The notes under the pieces: generated by a model | Told to the model about the DNA's origin: nothing | The model's input: only the letters and a program-made list of their open reading frames with translations | Databases searched by the model: none | DNA from: Stachybotrys elegans | Taxonomy: Eukaryota; Ascomycota; Sordariomycetes; Hypocreales; Stachybotryaceae | Reading direction: 5' to 3' | DNA: 64,000 nucleotides | Assembly: GCA_020746835.1 (NCBI GenBank) | Contig: JAGPNK010000004.1 | Coordinates: 1,612,001-1,676,000, forward strand | Shown: one piece after another, positions 45,117 to 55,612 of the stretch | Numbering within the stretch: the stretch's first letter is position 1 | Layout of the letters: each line of letters begins with the position of its first letter | Translations under genes and position numbers: made by a program

Positions 45117-45479
45117 GGTGGTTCAGACCCAAGACGGGCGGAAGTGAGGTGCAGTAGCGGTAGTTCCTTGGAGGCAGCGCGAAATAAATGTTCAGACGAA
45201 GAAGGCATTTTTATGGGATTTATTGAGAGATTGTGAGCAGCCAGCATTTTCATCACGTTTCTTGGGGGTGGCCAGTTTCGGACAACTCGTATCGGACAAG
45301 TTGTCGGTTCGGGGATGTTGGCTTCACGCAGCAGAGGGGCCGCAGCTGCCAGAAGTACCTCGGACACGTGAGCGGTGATATTTCACGGTTGACTTCTCTT
45401 CTTTACCCACCGGCCTTGTGCAGCTGCGACAACCGCGCCATCTTGAGTCAACGACGTCCGACGGACACCTTGGACCAAG
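45117..45479. other. Shared divergent promoter, exporter / AflR-like regulator
   Basis: This 363-bp spacer between the two divergent starts should hold both promoters. A repeated ATCGGACAA/TTCGGACAA motif near 45275-45300 (TTTCGGACAAC and ATCGGACAAG, about 15 bp apart) and a nearby TTGTCGGTTCGG on the same strand could bind a zinc-cluster dimer through CGG triplets, but this is inference. Confidence 0.4.
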
Positions 45480-46529
45480 ATGCCAAAAGCTCCCGGTCAT
45501 CTACCCATGCGCCGCGCGTGCGCTCGCTGCCATGCCCACAAGCTTGCGTGCCCCGGCCGCATCGACGAGGAGCGCAAGTGCGCGCGCTGCGTCAGAGCAA
45601 ACGCAGCTTGCGTGTTTGGGGCGTCGGTGCGAGGCATGCGTCCTGCGACCATAGCCGCAGCAGGGCTGAAGACGGCGTCGGAGATGGATCAGGATGTTGT
45701 CGCGGCTCCATCTTCCGACAAGAGCACCCGCAAGGCATCCAAGGACAAACCATCACCGGCTGGGACAGCAACTCTCCAATCGACGCCGGGGCCAGAGCCG
45801 GATCCCCTCTCGATTGAGCCTTTCGCTTTCGAGGAGTTGATGGACTCCAACTTCAGCCCCGAAGATAGCTTTCTGCATACCGATCAGCGCCTTCACAATG
45901 AAGCTGCCCACATCGAACTCGTCGAGACTTTGACAAAGCTCAATCTAGATCTTCTTCGACATATCGCGACCATTCCTCCAACTGCCTCTTCTCCATCACG
46001 CGGGGATTTTCAGGGACAGACTGCGTATCATCTAGACCAAGCCTTCCACCTCACGAGTGTCATGCTGCACACCATCCAGAGAATTCACATCCCAGGGACG
46101 CTATGCTTGACCGCTGCCGACGCCGTCACCATCGATACCGCGTCCATTCACCTTGTTATATCCTGCTGGCATCGCTTTGTGGAGATATACGAGAGCCTGT
46201 TCATTCATATTCGTCGCTGCGTCGAGGAATCCATCTTGCCGGTGGCATCGGGCGGATCTATTAGTCTTCCTGCTGTTCGTATTGGGACATACACGCCGCC
46301 TTCGACCACCTCGATCCTATTACAAATCGTGGCAACTCTGCACCATTCCACTCTACTAGCTCATGCCATGGCCGAGCTTGCCACGAACCTCATAGATCAG
46401 ACTGGGTTTATCACGGCCATCGCTGGTACCAACGACCAGACATATGAGGGAATCCAAATCCAGGCCGTGGGGTTTCATACCCAAGTCAAGTCGATCAAAA
46501 GCACATTGTCCCATGCCGGCCTTTTTTGA
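45480..46529 (+). CDS. Zn(II)2Cys6 transcription factor, AflR-like
   Basis: A single exon of 349 residues. The zinc cluster starts at about residue 14 with CARCHAHKLAC, then PGRIDEERK and CARCVRANAAC, the canonical C-x2-C-x6-C-x9-C-x2-C-x6-C spacing. The linker is Ser/Pro-rich. The C-terminal half lacks the large fungal_trans domain and instead resembles the AflR-type regulatory region (about 150-349, with QTAYHLDQAFHLTSVMLHTI). AflR-type proteins control secondary-metabolite clusters. It is divergent from the MFS exporter and most likely regulates it. The protein ends at GLF; a downstream continuation by splicing cannot be excluded, but no good donor was found. Confidence 0.85.
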   Translation: MPKAPGHLPMRRACARCHAHKLACPGRIDEERKCARCVRANAACVFGASVRGMRPATIAAAGLKTASEMDQDVVAAPSSDKSTRKASKDKPSPAGTATLQSTPGPEPDPLSIEPFAFEELMDSNFSPEDSFLHTDQRLHNEAAHIELVETLTKLNLDLLRHIATIPPTASSPSRGDFQGQTAYHLDQAFHLTSVMLHTIQRIHIPGTLCLTAADAVTIDTASIHLVISCWHRFVEIYESLFIHIRRCVEESILPVASGGSISLPAVRIGTYTPPSTTSILLQIVATLHHSTLLAHAMAELATNLIDQTGFITAIAGTNDQTYEGIQIQAVGFHTQVKSIKSTLSHAGLF

Positions 46530-46994
46530 TGCCATGGCGGCTCGATGCAACCTCACACGGTGCTTGACTCCATGGTGTTACCAAGGCGGGCGTCGATGCT
46601 GGAAGCTGGGGGTTCTACTTCCTCCAAGTGACAGGTTGCTGCGGCACCTACCGAGCCCGCGACCAGCTCCTTGCCGGGTCCATTTCTTACGTTGGCGCTG
46701 AGCTTGCTTGCATGAACAAAGGGTATGCCATGTTTGCAACCCATCCAGAGAAAGGAGAAAGAGCTTCAAGGGCAGTTAGCCCAGCCCACATAACAAGTGC
46801 AACAAACCCTTTTCGACTTGGCCTCGTGTCTGATCACTTAATTTTTTTCCGCCTGGAACTATATGCGTTACAAAAGACAACTGACTGGGTCACTGATTTT
46901 GCTATCGAACAATCTATCCACCTCCTAACGCCATTTGGTACACGAGCTTCATCCCTGCTAGGCCTTGCTCACATTGCTCCAAGTCTTCTTCATC
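46530..46994. other. Convergent 3' region, AflR-like gene / SEC7
   Basis: This 465-bp spacer between convergent genes has no supported gene; the short frames overlapping it have no recognisable content. Confidence 0.5.
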
Positions 46995-49900
46995 CTACAG
47001 GTTCTTGTGAGCCGTCGCCACCTCCTGGCCAGGCGCACCCTCTTCCATCGCCACATGGCTAATCGTGCTCTCACTGCGCTTCGACCTCGTCTTGCTCATG
47101 CCCTCGATGCCCAGACCAACCTCGCCCACTCGGCGAAGCACCTGGAGCAGAGCACCGCGAAGGTCCTGGGTGAGATCCTTGCCTAGAAGGTCGACCGCGA
47201 GAGGGTAGAAGCCGGCAATATGCGCCTTGAAGGCCTCCTCGGGGAAGGTCCCGTAGCCATCGAGCACGTCCACAACCACGGGCCGCCAAGCCACAATATT
47301 CCTCTGCTGGCTCTCCTCCTCAAGAGCAATGTATCCCGAGATGATGTCCTTGCAGAGGGGCACGAGTGCGGCCTCAATGTCGGGTCTGCTCTGCAGTCTC
47401 TGTGGCGCATCGTCGGCAAACATTCGGAAGAGAATGGAGACGTAGGTGGCTGCGGCGCCGCTCTCCTGTTTCAGCAGGTTAGGCGGCTGCTTCATGAAGC
47501 CCTCGCGCCAGAGCCTCATGCGGAGCTCCTTATTTTCGTTGAATCGGCGAGCGAAAAGGAAGGATTGCTTCAGGAGGCTCATGAGCTGCAGCAGTTCCGT
47601 CGATGGGATGTGCGCGTAGACGCTGTCGTTGCTGAACAGCTCGTTGACCGTCTCAATCATCAGCAGCTGGAGGACACAGCGGGTGATGATGCGGCTGAAC
47701 AATCGCTTTCGAGCCGCCGTGACAACCACCGGCTGCTGCTGCAGATTAGCAGACTGGGGCTTGAATTCTTCTAGCTGCTGGTGGTTTCCAGGCGTGGCGG
47801 GTGAGGGGACATCCTCCTCGACAGGACGAGGCGATAGAGGGGGGTGAATCAGGTCGCTCTCTCCATTGGCTGTGGTTTCTTCCGTGCCATTGATCTTCAA
47901 TGACTTTCCGTCAACAGATGTCTCCGACTGCTGTGCTCCCTCCGAAAACTCCAGCCCGTTCGACATAGATGGTAGGGCGGGCGTGGAGGAGACGGTGGAC
48001 ACCTGGAACAGCTCGGTCGCTGTGGTTCGCTCAAACAGCTGGCAGAAGGCTCGGACGATCAAATTCCAGTGACTGGCAGTGAATTTGGTGACGTTCTTCA
48101 GGATGAGTTGCTGAAGGCAATTGCTTCCGATGCGAGCAATTGTGTCGTTCTCCTGGCAGATGCACAGTGCCAGCAGGTCCATGAATCTGTCCAGCATGTA
48201 CTCAAGGATGTCAAAGTAATGACTAAAGAGAGTGATCATGTTTCGTAGGGCTTGAATCATGGTAGTCGATAGCCAGACAGATAGCTCCTCGTGGTTGAGC
48301 GCGTTGGACATTTCCGACCGTGACTGAAGGACCAGGAAGATGGGAGACAGTTGCTGTCGCCACAGAATGTCCCAGAATTCGGGCGGCCAATCACCACCGT
48401 ACTTCAGCAACGCCTCAAAGAAGAACTCCAAGGCATTGGATCGCACCTCGAGGTCCTCGCCCGTCATAAGAACATCGTGGAACGCAAAGAGCACAGGGAA
48501 CCAGAATCCTTCCTCTGCCGACGTCTTACTCTGAGGCCTCTTAGGCGCATCCACAGTTTTGCTGTTTGCATCAGGTCTAGATGGAGGCACGGTACTCTTG
48601 AGTGATAGAGGGCACTCCGGAGTCTTCAGCATTGTCGGAATAATCGACTTGAGCAGTTCCAACGCGGCCAAACTCTTCCTTTGGAACTTGAGGTTCTTTG
48701 AGAACTCCGTCAGGCATACAATAAGGTCGGTGAAGGCGCCCTGGGAGATAACGACGCCGAATTTAGTCCTGTATATCTGGTTCACATTCTCGTATGCAAG
48801 GCTGACAATGCTCTCGTATGGTTCGCGTGCGGCAACAGTGAAGACGCCGAACATTGTCCTCCAGCCTGAACGGATATTGTCGCCACGGGCCTGAATCATC
48901 TGGATAAGACAGCGCAAGACCATATCTTTAACGGTGACGTTATGCGAGTTGGAAAGCACGTGCTCGAAGGGCTTGAGGAAGTCCTTTTGGAACTTGAAAC
49001 CTGCCAGTTCCTCAATCTCCATGAACCTCATGGACAGCTGGCGCAGCGAATCCAGGGCGAAGAATACAATGTTCATGTTGTTGTGGCACCCCACTCGGTT
49101 GAAGTGCTCGCCAAGGACGTCCCAGATATTGCTCCACTCAAAACGAACTCGGTTCATGTTGTAGTAGCTGATTTCCACAATCTTCTGCAAGCTGTAGGTT
49201 CTTGGCGAGTCGTTGGAGCCCGATACTTTGATCTCGTCCCAGCTTACATCCACAAGTGCCTTGGCGAAGTAGACCATGGCTTCTCCGCTGAGGTTCGCCG
49301 TGTTGCTGAAGATGCGATCGACGCTTCGCACGATCTCGTCTGAGCGGCTCTGCATCGCAATCTCGGTAGAAAATCCCCGTGGCCCTGTGTTAGATCGCTG
49401 CCGAGGGCGGGTTCTGGATTGGGTGGATGATCGCGAGTCCGAGGTGTCGGTGCGAGGAGGCGGGACGAACCTTGCCTTCGACACGTCTGGGATAACGCTC
49501 TCGTCGACGCCTCCCGAAATTAGCTGTAGTCGATCCAGCTGACTGATGCACATAAGAATATCCTTCCACGATTCGCGCAGGACGTTGCCTTCTGTCTGAG
49601 CCAGGTCCAGGATGACCTTGAGTGCCTCGATGTGTTTGGCCAGGATGTCCTGTGGGTTGTTCAGGTTCGTCGTGTTCCTTAGCGCCGAGATGAAAGCCTC
49701 TCGTGGCGTCGACAGCTCGAACAGACAAGCAATCCTGGTGGCCAGCCTCATACCCTCCAGGCAGAGCTTGTTCACCTCCAGGTTGTGGGCCTTCTGGATC
49801 TGGCTGGACAGCGCAGAGAAAAAGGACATCCATGTGACGTCAAACATTGGTCCAACATGCTTGAACGAGGTTGCTGGGATGAAGCGCTCGCCAGCTTGAC

Positions 49901-52615
49901 TGGCATTTCGTCGTTGGCTCTTGAATAAGTTCTTGAACAGCTGTTCAGAGCGCAGCGAAATCTCTTCCGACTGCTGCATGTAGGCTTCTCTCTGTAGATC
50001 CCGGCCGACGTTTGAGAAGGCCTGACCAAGGCCGGCAGCCAGACCTGTGGGCTGCGCTGGAGCATTGTTGCCAGCTGAAGCAGCAGCTTCCCGCTCGCTA
50101 GTAAGGACGATCTCATTGCTGTCAATCTCGTCGAATATGCTGTTCAGGTACTCGTCGGGCAAATCTGCGTTGTCGTTGATGCCCCTATTGTTCTTGATAA
50201 ACTCTTCTTTACTCATCCTCTTGGCAATCTTGCTGCTGTGTCGGTCGGTGTTGAGCAAAATGACAGAGTAAGCCAGGACGTATGCCGTGTCGGCATTGGC
50301 AAAGGCATTGGGGTTGCCCATGACATAGCGCTCAGCAAACTTCAACATGAAGCGATCGATCTTTTGGGCTTCTCCTGGCAGACGGAAAGACTGGAGGAAT
50401 TGACGGAGAGCATCCACAAAGCGCTTCTTGGTGAATTCCATACAGTCTACAAAGGCGTGCATGATTTCGATGTTCTTTGGCTCACCCTCACCCAAGAACT
50501 CACCAATTTGTGCCTTGTCGAGTTTGTCTTCCTTGAGAAGGAAGTTGGCGATGTCGGTAGGACTCTCGCTAGGGATAAATCCGTCGCGGAGCAGCAACTT
50601 GATTCCCTTCTTGGGCTTGAAGTTAAACTGCCTGATGGCATTCATCAGGGCTGTCTTCCTGGCCTTCTCCTTCTCCAGTTGGTCCGGGTCGTCATCTGGA
50701 ATGGGCGTGGCAGGAGGCAAGGGTGTCTCAATCCGGGAAATGCTCTCGCTCAGAGTTGGATCAAGAGACGGGCGAGCCTCGTCGAGGGATGCCTTGGCGT
50801 CGCCCTCGTGGGCGTTGGGCACGGTATCGATTCGTACTGAAGCAGACCAGTTGACCAGGGACTTGAGGGTTTCCACCAAAGCCTCGAGAGACAGGCGCTT
50901 GATGGCGTATTCCTTGGGGAAATCTGGCTCGTGGTCTGGTTGAAGGGCGATATGCGCAACGGAGAGGGGTGGTGGAAGGATTCCTTTAAGCTGCCATTCA
51001 CAGGCCGGTGGTGTCTTTGCCCGGAGCTCCTCATATACCTGTTCATTAACAGAGGTAATCATGACCGGAGCGGTCGAGAATCTTGAAAGATCCTCGATAA
51101 TCGTTTGGTAAATGTTATCGACTGTCTGGTCGCAGTCATAGTTAAGATATATCTCGACCAAGGCCCGAGGATCGGCACAGAGTCGGTTCAAGATGGTGAC
51201 AAAATACAGCTTCTGGCTAAGGGGGGCATGCTTCTGTGATAGAAGTGCCAAGTAAATCTCCTTGAGGATAACCTCGATCTCTTTCTGCACTATTGTGAGA
51301 AACAGGGTCACGGTGGGTTATTGCTAGAGCTTACCTTGAATGAAGAGCGCATAAACTTCAACATGAGCCAGAAAATCTCACAGCACACGTCAAAGATGCG
51401 ATCGACGGAGCTGGCGCCGTTGCGGGTGATGCTGAGGCAGAGGTAGAACTTAATGGCCTGGAGAAAAGAAGTGGGCTCGTTGTTCTTCGAGTTCTTGATG
51501 GTACACAGGGGAGAGGTGAAGACGGCGATGTTGTTGTTAAGGAGAGAGTGGATGAGGTGGAGAGAAAGGAGTTTGGATCGCATGTGCTGTCCACGAAGAT
51601 CGTACAGCTGGTCAGGCGACAGGACCTTGGTTGACAAGTTGCAGAAGGAACGGAATACCAGGTAGGCATCCCTAATGTAGATCTCGTCCTCGGCATCGAG
51701 CGCGTCGTTATCCTCATGGCCTAGGGTGTCGGTAATCGAGCGGGCAGAGACGGAAGCACTACGAGGCTGCTTTACTCGAGTGACAGTGGTCGGGCCCTCA
51801 CCAAGCGTGGAATCGTCGAAGCTCTTTCGTCGTTCCAAGTCCTTGAGCGTCAGCTTGGCATTTTTGCCCTCTGGCTCATTGGCCTCCTGTGTAGTCTCGT
51901 CCGGCGTCGGAGCAGGCGATTCATCTCGAATTTCAATGCCGTTGGCGATGCTGTTGCCGTTGGCCGATACATGAGGTTGATCAAGCGCGACGTTGCTGTT
52001 GCTATAGCTGCCGCTTGCCGCTAGCTGCAGCCTTGTCTCCTTCATGTGAAGTCTCGTCTTTACTCGCTCAAACACCGTGCCGACCATCTGGGTGAGCGTA
52101 CCCTGTGCGACCTGCTGGTTCGCAGTGTTGCGGGAGAGCAGGAAGACGTTGTAGACTTGTCGGACTGCCTTGAGCAGACCTGCGCCATGAACGACAATCT
52201 TATCGTTCAGGACAGCGGCCAGCAAGGACTTGACAATCTGCAACTGAATCTCGGGAGCAGTCGTCTCGCCTTGGAAGCAGTCGCATATAGTATCGATGGC
52301 GAGCTCGATCAGGGGCGGGCCCGGGTCGGCGCCATTTTCGTCGGTAGTGCTCTCATCTTTATTAGGGATGGAGAAGTAAGAGTAGGAGATCAGCTTCCCG
52401 ATGCAGTCAAGAGCAGTCGTGGTGAGCTGAGTGTTGGAAGTCTTGGTAGCGAGCTGGAGGGGAGCGAAGACGATGTCTGGGTCGGGCAGCTGGTCTTGCT
52501 CCTTGATGGCGTCGAGAGCCTTGGAGGCGGAATCGGCCAGTTGCTTGTTCCTCTGCGCGTCCTTGGAAGCGACGATCGCCTCCAGGGAGGAGACGACGAA
52601 CTTGAGCGAGCTCAT
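46995..52615 (-). CDS. SEC7: ARF guanine nucleotide exchange factor SEC7 (BIG family)
   Basis: Two exons on the minus strand, 52615-51335 and 51284-46995, give 1856 residues. The DCB and HUS regulatory domains cover about residues 1-600; the HUS box region includes EIYLNYDCD. The Sec7 catalytic domain runs from about 635 to 825, starting NFKPKKGIKLLLRDGF and including FLGEGEPKNIEIMHAFVD, whose Glu (about 693) is the finger that expels GDP from ARF. NADTAYVLAYSVILLNTD is the conserved hydrophobic groove. The HDS domains fill the rest. The protein activates ARF1 at the trans-Golgi for vesicle budding. The acceptor was moved 5 nt past the first AG (to GTGCAG) to keep the frame and restore SFKKEIEV. 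The gene is divergent from the PDH E2 gene. Confidence 0.94.
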
Positions 52616-54180
52616 AGGGAGCGCAGCGGGTCAAGCGGCCATTCGAAGTAAGGTGGTCAATAGAGGTCAGGAGAAGATGGCCGATAGCGTCGAGGATGTT
52701 GGTGTCAGGAGCTCCGTGTCTTTAGACTTTTTCTCGTATCGTCCGTCCAGTTTCAGCGCGGGACAGCCCAGTAAGATCAGGGGTGTTGGCACACGTGTAC
52801 GACAAGCCGCCACGGCGAAGGGGGTTCACAAGTTATGTTTCGTGCGGTGTCGGGTCGGATGAGGTCGATGATGATGGCGATCGATGTTGCGCGGCTCGGC
52901 GGAGAGGGCAATTGGACACCTTGTTGTTGCAGTGCCTCTAGCTGTACTCCGTAGCCTTGGGGTTAGTTGAATACAGTTCCATACCTTCCATCTACCTTAC
53001 CTTACTTACGTACTCTGGAGTATGCTGGTGCCTGTGCCACTAATTACAGAAGCGGATCCCCCGGGTCCCCTATTCAGATGACACCAGCCACAAAGGCTGT
53101 TGAAGCCACAGTTGCCGAGCCATTTCAGACTCCAGCAATTCGGCCTTTTAGTGCCTCAGGCGCAGGCAAGCGTAAATGGGATAAGTGCCTTACGTACGCA
53201 GATGAGACCCTGAAATTGAGGCTGGCTCAGAAATTTCTCTCATCTTACTCATCCTAAAAGACCTCATGATGACCTTCTCGAGCAGTGAGAAGTTCCAATG
53301 CCAATAGCAAGACCAAGATATGTGTGCCTGTGAAAGTTAGGAGTACTCTTAACCAGCATTCGACCACAGCGTTGCGTGCTCAGAAAGATCCACCTGTTCC
53401 TCACTGTCAAACAAGCACCAATTGATGGATAGATAATAAATAAAGCTGCTCAAGCAAAGCACTCCAAGCCCATGAACGGGATGGTAAGATATCAAGTAAG
53501 CGACTCTCAGGTCGAAGCGAGTGTCCGCCAGCATGCCTGCTTCTTATTGGCCCGCGGACATTCCTCGACTGCAGAAGCTCTGGGAGTGTTGTTACTCTGG
53601 TCCTCGTGCCAAGCTCCGAACCCCGTGAGGCCCTTTTTCGTATCTCTGATAAGACATCTGGAACTGTGAAATTTATGCGCCGACTCCCTTCGCGAATGGT
53701 CGTCGCCGGTCACTCACAATCGCCTGCAACGAGTCATTGCGTGAAGCATCATCGCGGTCTTTTTCAATTGACTTTTAATACCCCCATCGCCTTCTCCCGT
53801 CTGGTCTTGTGTTGTCGTGTTCAGGGTCGAGAAAAATAAAACGTTCCGAACCTCTTCAGCCCTTCGTCCCTGATACGGTACGTACCGGCATAATCACCAA
53901 ACAAAGCGATGCGCTAGAGCCAAATAGGCTTAGGCCCCAAAGCTCCTGGAAAGAACGGAGCTCAACGCAAAAAATCGGGATCCAACCCCAAGAATTTCTA
54001 CCACCTCGACGCCTCATCTCCTAATAATTCCCGCGAGTTTCAATCTCTTCCTCCCATCGCGGCATCACCTTCTCGGACCTCTCGATTCGGCATCAATTGA
54101 CTGAGCCGAGTCTCTACGCAATCCCTCGTCTCCGATCCTTTCCTTTTCGACGGTCTCTTCGCGAGCCCCCTATCATCACA
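52616..54180. other. Divergent promoter region, SEC7 / PDH E2
   Basis: This is a 1.56-kb spacer. The palindrome CGGTACGTACCGG is at 53876-53888. The last 150 bases before 54181 are strongly C/T-rich, a typical leader of a highly expressed gene. Frames of up to about 140 codons overlap the start of SEC7 and have no support. Confidence 0.5.
53876..53888. promoter_or_regulatory. Palindromic element CGGTACGTACCGG upstream of PDH E2
   Basis: These are the same 13 bases as at 23518-23530 upstream of RPC31. They lie 293 bp before the E2 start. A role is inference. Confidence 0.3.
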
Positions 54181-55612
54181 ATGCTCAGCGCCGTGCTTCG
54201 GAGGCGTGCTGCTGCCTCGACCCAGAATGTCCTGCGAACCGGCTTCAACTCTCACGTCGTGAGGTACTATGCCTCCTTCCCCGCCCACCAGGTCATCAAG
54301 ATGCCTGCCCTGTCTCCCACCATGCAGGCTGGCAACATTGGTGCCTGGCAGAAGAAGCCCGGTGACACCATCGCCCCCGGTGAGGTCCTGGTCGAGGTCG
54401 AGACCGACAAGGCCCAGATGGACTTCGAGTTCCAGGAGGAGGGCGTCATTGCCAAGCTTCTGAAGGAGTCCGGTGAGAAGGACATTGCTGTCGGAACTGT
54501 ACGTCTATCATATTCGATCCACACGCGCCGCATCACACATTGACTGACAAATTCTCCGACAGCCCATTGCTGTCCTCGTCGAGGAGGGTACCGACATCGC
54601 TGCCTTCGAGAAGTACACCGTCGCTGACGCCGGCGGCGAGGCCAAGCCCGTCGAGCCCAAGAAGGAGGAGAAGTCCGAGTCCGCCCCGGCTCCCTCCAGC
54701 ACCCCCGAGCCCGAGCAGTACTCTTCTTCTGAGGGTAAGCTTCAGACCGCCCTCGACCGTGAGCCCAATGCCGTGCCCGCCGCCAAGCGCCTGGCCCGCG
54801 AGAACAGCATCAGCCTGGAGGGTGTCAAGGGCACCGGCAAGGGCGGAAAGATCACCGAGGAGGACGTCAAGAAGCTGATCAGCAGCCCTGCCGTCGCTAC
54901 TCCCGGCGCTAACTACGAGGATATCCCTCTGACCGGCATGCGCAAGGCCATCGCCTCCCGCCTCAAGGAGTCTGTCCAGAACAACCCCCACTTCTTCGTG
55001 ACCAGCTCCATCTCCGTCTCCAAGCTCATGAAGCTGCGCCAGGCCCTCAACAGCTCGGCTGAGGGTCAGTACAAGCTGTCGGTCAACGACTTCCTCATCA
55101 AGGCTGTCTCGGTTGCCTCCAAGAAGGTCCCTGCCGTCAACTCGAGCTGGCGCGAGGGCTCCATCCGCCAGTTCAACACGGTCGACGTCTCCGTCGCCGT
55201 GTCCACCCCCACCGGCCTCATCACCCCCATCGTCACCGGTGTCGAGGCTCGTGGTCTCGAGTCCATCTCCAACACTGTCAAGTCGCTCGCCAAGAAGGCC
55301 CGCGACAACAAGCTCAAGCCTGAGGAGTACCAGGGAGGCTCCATCTCCATCTCCAACATGGGCATGAACGACGCCGTTGACCACTTCACTGCCATCATCA
55401 ACCCTCCCCAGGCCGCCATTCTGGCCGTCGGCACCACCCAGAAGGTCCCTGTCCCCGTGGAGAACGAGGACGGCACCACTGGCTTCGAGTGGGACGAGCA
55501 GATCAAGGTCACGGCCAGCTTCGACCACAAGGTCGTTGACGGCGCCGTCGGCGCTGAGTGGCTCCGCGAGCTCAAGAAGGTTCTGGAGAACCCCCTGCAG
55601 CTGCTCCTCTAA
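54181..55612 (+). CDS. LAT1: Pyruvate dehydrogenase E2, dihydrolipoyl acetyltransferase
   Basis: Two exons, 54181-54498 and 54563-55612, give 455 residues. Residues 1-30 are an Arg/Ala/Ser-rich mitochondrial targeting peptide. The lipoyl domain runs from about 35 to 112 with the lipoylated Lys77 in [11 protein letters not shown]. After a Pro/Glu/Ala linker comes the peripheral-subunit-binding domain ([20 protein letters not shown], about 175-212). The catalytic domain fills the rest, ending with the active-site [17 protein letters not shown]. The enzyme moves acetyl groups from lipoamide to CoA in the core of the mitochondrial PDH complex. Codon use is strongly C-ending, as in highly expressed genes of this genome. 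A single lipoyl domain is normal for fungi. Confidence 0.95.
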
